From assembly GCA_963691655.1 (NCBI GenBank), contig OY829329.1, positions 14,088,708 through 14,152,707 on the forward strand: a stretch of 64,000 bases of DNA, in the 5' to 3' direction. A program made the translations under genes and the position numbers. Numbering within the stretch: the stretch's first letter is position 1; each line of letters begins with the position of its first letter. The notes beneath the pieces were generated by a model. The model did no database searches. It saw only the letters and a list, made by a program, of their open reading frames with translations, and had not been told where the DNA came from. Shown here one piece after another: positions 11,494 through 21,050 of the stretch. The DNA comes from Toxonevra muliebris (lineage: Eukaryota > Arthropoda > Insecta > Diptera > Pallopteridae).

Positions 11494-14400
11494 CATTTGC
11501 TTGCATAGTTTTTGGCGGTGCGTATATTTTCTTACTTGCTGCTTTCTGCATTTGTATGTGTGTATACGAATACTCGCATTAGCATCATAAATCAATTAAG
11601 TGCATTTGTTTGGTTCTTGTACTTTATTCTCTTATATATTCTCATTTTTTGAATCCGAAAAAGTAAAAGCAGAGAAAGGGAGAGAGTATAAAAAATACAA
11701 AAAATACAATATATATTTTTTTACAAACGTTATGTTATAGCCAAGAAATCAAGATTTATGACATTTTTATTATGTGCAATAAAAAGCTGCTGCAACAATA
11801 CGTACACAATATACAAAATATGAGTGTGTGTATGTATGTTATGAGTTGTTGGTATTGCATACTATATGCGCGGCGCTACTTTCAACGGCATACATATTTC
11901 ATGCAACAAATGCTGGGTGCTGCTGCAAAGCAGACAGGCACACAAATGCAGCAAATAATGCAAAAATTTTTAATATAAGCAAATTGAGGAAAATTCGTAC
12001 GAAAAATTTATTTACGACATTTGTAAGAATTTCTTTTTTATTTTTTTGTTTTTCGCGTGCTAGCAGCAGGAATCCAACTATATTGTTTTTTTTTTTTTTT
12101 TTGTCTTTTATACCTATATTTTTATTTTGTGAAATTTTCTTTATTTTTGGGGTGAATATGTCTGGAGTGGCGCAATAGCAAACATATTTTATTTTTTCAT
12201 GTGACAAAGTAGGAAAAAAAGCGCGAGCTCGCTTAGTTTATTTCGTAAGTTAAAAAAAAAGAAGAAACTAACTATAAATATAAATTGTATTTGTTAGAGA
12301 AACAGCACAATTTTGACATTAATGCAGCAATATATTGCAGTATTGTGTAAAATTATTTATAAATCTTTCATTTTAAAGTAAATGATTGAAGGTGAATCCA
12401 TTTTGTTTGTAAAATATTTACTCAAATATTTTGTTTTCGGTTTAAAATTTCTTTCTAATTTGACAGTTAGTTTATTTAACACAAAAAGAGAACATGGGGT
12501 TCTGTTCTCACCAAATAAAAGAAGGAGAAAAAAAAGAAGAGCGGAGAAGATTTACAAATGTTGCTTGCTGTAGTAGCCATTCATTAATTCTTTTCTCTCT
12601 CTCTCTCGATTACCGATGACAAATGAGAGTGAACCTCAATGTATATGTGATTATTCCGAAATGAAACTGAATACATTGACAACTACATGACAGCATTGAA
12701 GTGGAACTGGAATCTATTTCTACTTGAAAGGTGGTAAAAGATAATGAGAGCGAAGTGAGATGAGGAATATGTAAAGTGAGAGTAGTAACTCAAAAAGAAG
12801 GAGATATTGCAGTTGTGCCGCTACTTTTTTCTTTTTTTTTTGGTCTCTCAACTACTCAACGACAATTGAGAGCCAAGTTATAAGTCTGCAGTTGTCTTTA
12901 GTCTTTATAACACGCATGAAAAAGCGCGTTTATGATTTCGTTTGTATAATTATCAAAAAAAAGTTTAGTTGATCATTGGAATGGCCACATACCGGAATAA
13001 GACGTCGTTGCGGCGAAGTGAAAAAAACTTATTGTTCAATTCATTATTTAATTTTCTGCAGCAGTCAAGTTTTTTTTAAACAAACAATTGACCTCTCTAT
13101 GTAACTGTTTCGGTCTTTAGTTCTGTGTTCTCATTTTTTCTTTGCAGTTACTTCTTTTCTTTTGGAAAATGTAGTCGCAAGTAAGTCTTTATTATAAAAA
13201 AAATTTGTAAATAAAAAGTTTTTGCTAAATAAATAGTTAAATTAAGTGTATAAAAATCTGAAAAGTATGTATACATAAATGAATAAGTGAATAAATATAA
13301 TAACCGAAATGTGAATTTCAGCTCATAATATTTTTGAATATCATATATTCCTTTTTAAACAAAGAAAATCCCTTTCACTTCCTCTATTTTCCTTCGCATT
13401 GTAAAAAAAATCATTATAGAAACAACGGAAGTTTGACTTCGTATTTGCTATTCGAATTATCAGTACTTTCCATTGTCTCACTGCAGTCATTTGCAGTGTA
13501 TTGTTTTTGCTTAGTTTGACTGCGGAGGTTAAATGAAGTATGTGAGAGCAAGAAAAGAGTCAATAAACATAAGCATACGCAGAGAAAGAAAGAGAGAGAG
13601 AGAGATCTTATCCCATGAATTTTTGTTACAACAACAGTAAAATCGTATCAATAACCACAGAAGAAATATCAACTACTTTTGTTGTTTTACGACTCTCATT
13701 CCCCCTTGTTGTTGTTATATTGGGAGTATGCTCGAAGAACACCATGAAATTGTTGCTACATCGAACACAAAGAGAGAGTCTTCACTCATCATTACCATTA
13801 CATACAAAATATTACTAAACCGAAGATTGCATTTCAACAAAAAGCAGCTCTGCATTGAGAGCAAATATTTTGTATTCGTCGAACAGAGAGCATCAATATA
13901 ACCTCACACTAATATAACAAAATAATTTTTTTTTTGCTGAAAGTGCATTGGAATGTTTGTGAATTGAAACACTCACCAGTTAAAAGTTTGAGTATTTCCG
14001 TTATTTGGATAACACACAATTGAGAACTTGCTGTTGGTTTCTGTAAGTAAATAAAACTTTTAAAATACTTTTTTAAATACGTTTACTACACATATTTATG
14101 AAATGTTTCCTTTAAACAATATTTTGTAAATAAAAAGAATGCAAAAAGCCAAATTGAAGTATATCATCATTAAAACTAAAAATAATAAATAAATGAAGTT
14201 TCCGCTCTCTTTGATTACTTCTAATTGTCTAATTAACAACATGTGCAAAGAGAAAGAGAGAGAGAGGGTGAAGAAGAGAAACATTTTTTTGTTAATCTAA
14301 TGACGCTATTTTGTATTCTTTCATTCTGGGCAAAGATTAGTAAATATTTTCTTCCTCTTTTTCAAAACCAATAAAAATTTCTTATAAAGCTTACAATTTT

Positions 14401-16338
14401 GTACTGGTTAAGCAAGAAATCTCATAGTTCACATAGTTTGTGCAATAAATCTTGTGAAAGAGATCAGTCTCGCTACTAGTTACAAGATGCGCTGTATACA
14501 ATATAAAGAAAAAACGAGTTATTCAATAAGAAAATTTTAATAAATTACATGCACTTTTTTTTTTTTTTGAAACAAAAGAGATGAAATAAATACGCTTGGC
14601 GTATTTTTCTTCATGCTTTCATCGTTATTTGTATTTTTATTTGGTTTTTTTTTTTTTTTGTTCTAAATATATATTTTATACCCAATTCCGAGTATGTCCT
14701 TTTAATAAAGAAGCAGAAAGAAACATTTTAAAGCTCATCCATTTTCGTTTATTTTGTCATTCTTACTACTTACAATTTTTATTTTTGTTTTTATTGTTGG
14801 TACTTGTTTTGCTTATATTTTTTGTTTTGTTTTTTCTTCTTTTTTTTTTTTTTTGTCATCATGTTTTATATTGTTATTGTTGTTGTTGTTATTAAACTGA
14901 AATCTTTGATGGTGATCGATGCAAATTGATAGTAGTACGTTACAATAACAACAACAACAGTATGCAACTAACAATAGCAAGTAAATTTGAAACAAAACAA
15001 TAATATGGTAGAATAATATTAATAAAAAAAAATAAATAAAAAAAACGTAGTAAGTAAAAATGTAAAATATAGAATAACATAAAAATAAACGAGACGAGAA
15101 GTAGAAAAAAAAACTTCAATTTGCAAAATGTATACAGAGGAATTTGTTCATTCATTGTTGCAATTGTTGTTGATATTGTGATATGGTTGTTGTTGCTGTT
15201 GTTGTTGTTGTCTAGTACTATTATACGTTGAGCTATGTATGTATGTCGCATTTGTTTTTGTTTGTTTTTACTTTTATTTCTTTTTTAAATATATTTCTTT
15301 TACTAACAATAAGAATTTTCATAGACGTATAGGGGAACACACACACATACATACATACATACTTATATGTACATACATGCATGAGTACTCTTTGAATATT
15401 TACGTATGCATGTATATGTATGTATATAAAATATTTCTCTATGCGCTTGCATTGAATTTATTTTCTTTCATTGTGCGTTGTTGTTATTGTTTTTTGTTTG
15501 ACAAGAATGTTCTTTGTTTCAATTTGTGAAATTTATCTCTCTTATTCTCTTTCTCTCTCTCTCTCTCTGATTTTTTTTTACTATGCAATAGAATTCCTTC
15601 CTCCATTTTCTTTTATTTAGTTTTATGTTATTGTTTTTTTTTTCGTTTCTTCTTTCCTGCAAGTATTATACATAGAATTTTTCGTCGTTTGTCAAACGAT
15701 TTATTTTGTCTTTTATTTTGTGCTCATTCATTGCAAATTTTTATTAAGTGAGTTTGTTTTATAATTTGTTTGTTCTTTGATATACGAGTGGAGTAGTATA
15801 TATGTATGTATGTATGTATGGTGGGTGAATTCCGTTCGTCAATTTTTTGTCGTTGTTGTTACTTGTCAGTTACTTTTAAAAATAGCAAGAATTATTACTG
15901 ATTCAGGATATATTTAGCGCACGAGTAAATCACATTCTTTGGAAAACATTTTGTTTAAATATGATTAAAAATATATTTTTAGGAAACTAAATATTTATTA
16001 AAAATTGTACGGAAACTTGTAAGATAGAAGTTCTTTGGCATATCGCGTTTACTTTGCATTACCATTATTAGTTAATACTAATTATTTATCTACAATTTCC
16101 TGGATTCTACAACTGAAAGTTCTCTGCAACTGTTCGACCATGTTGAACCTATTTTTGTGCTTTTTTGCAATTCAAAACTATCAATTTTTATGCAATATTG
16201 TGTTCACTTTGATCTTGTTTGAGGTTTCCGTATGCAATATTTACTCCCACTTAATAATAACTCTAATAAAAAATTTATCTAATATCCATGACAAAATGGT
16301 TCTGAACTCAGCTTGCTCGCAGTTTCATTTCTAAAAGT
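11494..16338. other. Long non-coding stretch, low-complexity and AT-rich
   Basis: No exon is supported. It contains poly(T) and (GA)n tracts (13587-13605), CAA/TTG triplet runs (about 14870-14890, 14940-14960, 15183-15211), a CATA microsatellite (about 15345-15362) and a TATG microsatellite (about 15800-15820). Open frames of 60-116 codons here are dominated by Phe/Leu/Tyr/Cys or Asn runs from these tracts, and I do not regard them as genes. Confidence 0.5.
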
Positions 16339-17075
16339 GCGTACAGCAAACCAGATCTGCTCTCAGTCTTTTGAGTGCTTTTTGGGGAAAGCATATTATA
16401 AAAACTAGTGCCTCTCTTACTAACTACCCAAATGTTTGACTTACACTTTCGTTCGTACCGCGAGGCTTTTCAAAAGTGCTTTCATCTGTTTAATGTGTTT
16501 CCTTTTATTCTCATTCATCCTTCTGAGTTCTTCTACTGATCAACTCTTATCGAGTTCTTTCTCTTTTGATGCGAAGATTGAGTCGTTGATTTCGCTCATT
16601 ATGGAGTGATGACAATTTGAATTCTTTGCGCATAGTAAATCATGATCTGCTCTCACTCTTTTAAATGCTTTTTTTGGGAGAGCATAGCATTATCAAAACT
16701 AGCATCCGTAAGTTCATCTGTATTTCTCTCTCTTACTAACTACCTAAATGTTTGACTCACACGTTCGTTCATACCGCGAGGCTTTTCAAAAGAGTGTTTC
16801 ATTCTCATTCATTCCTTTGAGTTCTTCTACTGATAAACTCTTTTCGATTTCCCGTTCTCTTTTGATGCGAAGCACATTAAGCAGTGACAGTGTTACCATA
16901 TGTTGATAGATCTTTTTTTTTACCAGTTTACTTTTTAATTTTTTAAGAAAAAAAAAAAAATTAATGCAACTGCACAAATTTCAAACAGTCATCATTGATG
17001 TAAAATTTTGATAAAAATATCAAATATCAAAATTAATATATGGCAACACTGTGCAGTGATGACTATTTGAATTCT
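16339..17075 (+). repeat. Tandem duplication (about 290 bp), second copy interrupted by a MITE
   Basis: GATCTGCTCTCA begins the shared segment at 16354 and 16644. Both copies then carry CTTACTAACTACC, AAATGTTTGAC, TACCGCGAGGCTTTTCAAAAG, GAGTTCTTCTACTGAT and TTTTGATGCGAAG, and close with GAGTGATGAC / CAGTGATGAC followed by (A/T)ATTTGAATTCTT. The second copy is longer only because of the element at 16888-17051. Confidence 0.88.
16888..17051. mobile_element. hAT-like MITE, 164 bp, with 8-bp target duplication
   Basis: The ends are inverted: CAGTGTTACCATATGTTGAT at the left, and ATATGGCAACACTG at the right, which reads CAGTGTTGCCATAT in reverse complement. It is flanked by AGCAGTGA (16880-16887) and TGCAGTGA (17052-17059), an 8-bp duplication with 7 of 8 matching. 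CAGTG termini plus an 8-bp duplication are hAT hallmarks. The unoccupied site is visible in the upstream tandem copy (GGAGTGATGAC, about 16603-16613). The interior is AT-rich and non-coding. Confidence 0.85.
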
Positions 17076-17189
17076 TAACACTAAAACAAAATTAAATGTT
17101 ATATATCTATTTTTTATTAGTTTAATGAGAATAAAGCCTATGAAATAACAAAAGAATAATAAAAAATGAGAGAAAACATTTTTTACAAG

Positions 17190-17470
17190 AGGGGCGGGGG
17201 AGGGGTGTGAGGTAGTTCTCGCATTTCTTTAACATATCTAACTGAAAGTATTCCTTACCTGCCAGGGGTTGTCCTTTGATGGAGGTTCGATTCCGAGCCA
17301 TCTGCCTTGCATATTCGTTCCCTAAGTCTGATTATAATTCACATATACTATTACAACTACTATCTGGGTATAACAGCACATAGCGCGCCTAGCTGAGCTT
17401 GTCGCATCCATTCGTGTTGTGCCCATTATATTTTTGTACGTGAATGGAATGAGCCTGCAGTTTTATGGTA
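17190..17470 (+). repeat. Possible tRNA-derived SINE fragment (B box)
   Basis: GGTTCGATTCC at about 17284-17294 matches the RNA polymerase III B-box consensus exactly. It is preceded by TTTGATGGA and followed by GAGCC, as in a T-arm. A second site at about 18124-18141 repeats TTGATGGAGGTTCGATTC, so this is a dispersed repeat rather than a lone match. I cannot fold a complete tRNA cloverleaf or place a clear A box. A tRNA-derived SINE is therefore a possibility, not a firm call. A G-rich run (GGGGCGGGGGAGGGG, about 17190-17204) lies just upstream. Confidence 0.4.
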
Positions 17471-17610
17471 TACCGAAATCGAATTGGTTAAGTGAAAAGC
17501 TTTTCTTAAGCAACTTTTTCTCTCTGAGGTTTCCTAGCTAAGAGGTAGTGCCTGCTAGAAAATAAAGCATATTAATTTTGTAATAATTTTCATATACCCA
17601 CAAATAATTT

Positions 17611-17755
17611 CAACTAAGTACACGCTGACGTATGAGTGCCCTAAAACAAAGCGTTGAACTCGCTGTCGTATGAGTGATCGAAATTAAAGCGCTGAACTCG
17701 CTGTCGTATGAGTGATCAAAATTAAAGCGCTGAACTCGCTGTCGTATGAATACCG
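17611..17755 (+). repeat. Tandem repeat, 38-bp unit, about 3.5 copies
   Basis: CGTATGA recurs at 17629, 17667, 17705 and 17743, exactly 38 bp apart. The shared unit contains GAACTCGCTGTCGTATGAGT and ATTAAAGCGCT. Two outlying degenerate copies of CGTATGAGT occur near 17900 and 17940, so the array was once longer or has been dispersed. Confidence 0.9.
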
Positions 17756-17989
17756 AAAAAGCTTGGGTTGAATAAAGTTCCGTTGTGTCGTGTGTGGAAT
17801 ATAATGAAATCAACTGCAGGATAATGAATCCGTTTTCATAACAATGGAAGCAAATTTAAACTGACAATAAGTGAAAACTTTTTACAAGTATTATCGGTGA
17901 CGTATGAGTAACAAATATGTTTGGATAAAAACACGCAGGCGTATGAGTGACTAATGAATTTTTGATTAAGTAACTCTTTTTGGTATTAA

Positions 17990-18755
17990 CCCTTACCGGC
18001 CCCAAATTTATGTATACTATATCGGTTCCATTTGTATACGCGCGTATACACGATGAAAAACGATATAAAAATTGTAGATAAGGTGATAATATTTGTATTG
18101 GTTTTGTTTGTTTGCAATCTTTATTGATGGAGGTTCGATTCTGATACCTTTTTAAAAAAATTGATTTTATGCAGAAAATACAAAAAGCAAAAAAAAAGTT
18201 TGGTGAAAAAACACCGCAAAATAAAGAAACTTCAACAAATGTATACAGTTGATAGTAAAAAAAGAATTTCATGCACTATTCTTTGTACATCTGCAGCAAA
18301 TAGAGTATTCATATTGGGAAAGAAATATTACAAAAACTCTGCAAAAATCAAAGAGCTTTTACTTCCTTTTCCACACTTCTAAGAATAACAATACATTACA
18401 AAAAAAAAAAAAATTAGTACACAAAGAAAAAACATATCGTCGCCTGAGTATTGATTTGGCGTATAGGTATAGGAATACTTAAACACATACGCCAAATCAA
18501 TTCTCAGGCGACAATGTGTTTTCTACGCTTGACATTTAATTTATTAATAAATGTTATTAAAAAAATGTCTATTGTTGTTTTTCAATATAGTAAATTAACC
18601 AAATAATAGGAAATAATCTACTTTTAAAGTTATAGATCATGTGTATGAAGTCTTTGAATAATGCCGTCGTCGTTTCGACGAAGCATGAGCTTTACGTATA
18701 AAAAATATGCATGTACTTCCAGGGTATACGCGCGTATACAAAGAACCGATAAGGA
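17990..18755. mobile_element. piggyBac-like MITE with TTAA target duplication
   Basis: The element is bounded by TTAA at 17986-17989 and 18756-18759. Its ends read CCCTTACCGG at the left and, in reverse complement, TCCTTATCGG at the right. Near each end lies an identical self-complementary 16-mer, GTATACGCGCGTATAC (18034-18049 and 18724-18739), preceded by ATCGGTTC on both sides. TTAA duplication and CCC/YCC termini fit the piggyBac superfamily. I cannot recognise transposase sequence in the 766-bp interior, so it is non-autonomous. It contains the hairpin at 18430-18521. Confidence 0.72.
18430..18521. repeat. Long hairpin inside the piggyBac-like element
   Basis: Arms 18439-18464 and 18487-18512 are 26 nt, complementary except for one position. 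Flanking bases (AAACATAT before, AATGTGTTT after) extend the stem to about 34-35 bp with few mismatches. The loop is 22 nt. The arms begin GTCGCCTGAG and end GGCGTAT. If transcribed this would fold into a pre-miRNA-sized stem-loop, but it may simply be an internal inverted repeat of the element. Confidence 0.85.
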
Positions 18756-18759
18756 TTAA

Positions 18760-19229
18760 TGAATTAAAAACTCATTGCCATTTGAAACACTAACCCTTTC
18801 AGTCCATCTTTTTACTTGGGGTCCATAGATAAGTTTTGCGTAAACTTCATGATTGTTTAGGACTTTTACAACTAAAATAAACAAGTTTCACGCTTCTGAG
18901 TATTCGTGTTCAACCTTTATTAAAGCTTGAACAATTTTACTTCTGAGGCTATAGACAAAAATCCATTAATAATTTTTTTTTTTTAATTTTCGGATTTTTA
19001 TATTTTTTTTATCTTTTACATAAATACTAAAAAAGCAATATTTCCACTTAGCAATGAATTGTTGATTTTTTTGTTAAAATAATGATTAATAATGATTTGA
19101 TGATTAATTTTTGGACATATATTTTTGACTTGATTTCAAAGACAAAAACGTTTAAAATAATAGCATAAGCACGAAATTTTAAATGTTCGGAAATCCAAAA
19201 ACATGAAAAATACTTAACAAAACTGAATA
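18760..19229. other. AT-rich spacer between two transposons
   Basis: No coding frame is seen. ACCCTTTCAGTCC near 18793 recalls a transposon terminus, but I find no inverted partner. The rest is AT-rich with poly(T) runs. Confidence 0.4.
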
Positions 19230-20491
19230 TAAGGAGAGAGATTGAAAAAATTTTAACACACGTTTTACTTAATAATTTTTTTTGGGTGTAAAATTTAAAA
19301 ATTTTTTTGATCTAGTTATCTTTGAAAAATATGTCAGTTGTTATTTTTAATGACAAACATGTTGATTTATTGTGAGTTTGATCAAAATGAGTGAAGAAAA
19401 AGAAGTACGTCTTAAAATTATTAAAAATTTTCAAAAAAATCCAAATTGGTCCTACAAAAAATTGGCCAAAGAATTGAAGGTCGGCCGTCAAACTGTTTTC
19501 AATGTTATTAGAAAGTTTCAGGAGAATTTGACCATTGATAGGAAACCTGGTTAGGGAAGAAAACAAGGACCACATGATATTGGGAAAGCTAAGAAAATAG
19601 AAAGCATATTGAAAAGATCTCCAACAAACATCTGGTAGAAAAGCTGCGCAGTTAGCTTAGTGTTCTGACTATTTGGTGCGAAAAGTTAAAGCCAATGAAA
19701 CATTTGAAAACATATAAAGTCCAAAAAGTTCCAGACAAGAATGCTGCAAAAAGTTTAGACGCCAAAAGTAGGGCTCGGAAATTAAAATCGAATTTCATAC
19801 AAAATATTCATATTGTATAATGGACTAGGAAACGTATGTACTGGCAGATTTTACGCAGCTTCCGGGTCCAACTTTTTATGTTGCTGATACTCGAGGAAAT
19901 GTCGAAGAACAATTTAGAATCCAAAAGCTATATGCAGTTGCGGCAAAAGAAGCAAGTCATTTGTTACAGTGGCCTCTATAAATACCGAAATATACATCAA
20001 AGAATGTTTGAAAAAAATACTTCTTCTTTTCATAAGAGAGCACAATGTGTCCACATATTTTTGGCCTGATTTGGCATCATGTCACTACGGCAAGAAAGCT
20101 CTGGAGCGGTACCAAAATAATAACATAGTTTTTGTACCAAGAGAGGCTAATCCTGCAAATTATCCGAAGCTAAGACCAGTGGAGAGATATTGGGCTCTTG
20201 TGAAAAGAAACTTAAAGAGCACAAAAAAGGTGTCCCAAAATATCTAAGATTTTAAAAGGAGATGGGCAAACTCTTCCAAAAAGGTGTCTGAAACAACTAT
20301 CAAATCTCTAATGGAAGGCTTACCAAAAAAGGTCCACTAGCTCATAAATTGTGGTTAGAACAATAAAAGTTATATTTTTCTGTAATTTGTAAAATATTAT
20401 CAATTAAATAAAAAAATCAAAACTCTAAGATCAACCGTTTAAAAATTATTGAATTTTATATATGTTAAGATTTTTTCGATCTCACTCCTTA
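19230..20491 (+). mobile_element. Tc1/mariner element (DD37E type), decayed
   Basis: A 1262-bp element flanked by TA (19228-19229 and 20492-20493). The terminal inverted repeats match over 30 bp with three differences; the left begins TAAGGAGAGAGATTG and the right, in reverse complement, TAAGGAGTGAGATCG. It carries one transposase gene, annotated separately, filling about 19387-20340 on the + strand. The length, TA duplication and gene arrangement are typical of full-length Tc1/mariner elements, so the copy is structurally complete but coding-dead. Confidence 0.93.
19387..20340 (+). pseudogene. Tc1/mariner DD37E transposase pseudogene
   Basis: The transposase would cut and paste the element at TA sites. 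The start is ATG 19387. The N-terminal helix-turn-helix is readable (WSYKKLAKELKVGRQTVF). A stop follows at 19552-19554 in the RKPG linker, then frame changes around 19630-19690 and near 19815. The first catalytic region reads M-D-stop-E-T-Y-V: TAG at 19826-19828 falls where the Asp before Glu is expected, followed by ADFTQLPG. A further frame change near 19965 precedes the third block, which has the second Asp (FWPDLASCHYG, codon 20068-20070) and the catalytic Glu (RPVERYW, codon 20182-20184). Exactly 37 residues separate them, the DD37E spacing known from mosquito elements. Another stop at about 20245-20247 precedes the terminal helix region. At least three stops and three frame changes make it non-functional. 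Confidence 0.92.
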
Positions 20492-20629
20492 TATAATTTT
20501 ATTAGTAGATTATGAAATTTAAAATATATTTATTAACTATCACAGTTTGTCCTCTGTAGAGGATGTAATTGACTGAGTGGGTTAAAAGTTGAGAGCGTAG
20601 GCTAGAGCAGCAAAGAAAAACTTCGTGTT
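20492..20629. other. Spacer after the mariner element
   Basis: Short AT-rich sequence with GACTGAGTGGG near 20571. Nothing recognisable. Confidence 0.4.
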
Positions 20630-21050
20630 AGCTCTCCGTCTCTCTCTCTCTGTCTGAGAGTTTACTTGTAGTTCAAATATCAAAATGGAAATGGACTGTG
20701 TTTCATTTACAAACGTAAGACCTCAGACGAGAGAGAGAGAGAGAGTTCTGTGTATGTGTTCTCATATTATGTAGTGCAGTGCATTGCAGTATTTAGCATG
20801 TGATTGTGTATTACAAATTGCGCTGCTATACTGGCCGAGACTGCGCTGCCTTTGCTCTCCTTCTCTCTCTCTCTCTGAGAGTGCACTTGCAGATTAATTA
20901 TTAAAATGGAAATGGACTGTGTTTCATTCACATACGTAAGATCTCACACAAGAGAGAGAGTTCTGTATATGTGCTCTCTCTCTCTCTATGTTGTGTAATG
21001 CGCAGTATTTGGTATAAGATTGCTCTGCTATGCAGGGCTTGGCTGCTATC
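20630..21050 (+). repeat. Tandem duplication, two copies of about 221 bp, GA/CT-rich
   Basis: AAAATGGAAATGGACTGTGT occurs at about 20682 and 20903. Both copies start with (CT)n and TGAGAGT, and carry TTTCATT(T/C)AC, AC(G/A)TAAGA, AGAGAGAG, TTCTGT(G/A)TATGTG and a GCAGTATTT block. The pair is part of the GA-rich dispersed theme of the window. Confidence 0.82.

Noticed and set aside
17284..17294. Functional tRNA gene at the exact B-box match
   Set aside because: No cloverleaf, A box or anticodon arm can be placed. The motif recurs nearby, so a repeat is more likely.
18161..18382. Transposase remnant inside the piggyBac-like element
   Set aside because: The short frames show no DDD motif or Cys-rich C-terminal pattern that I can recognise.
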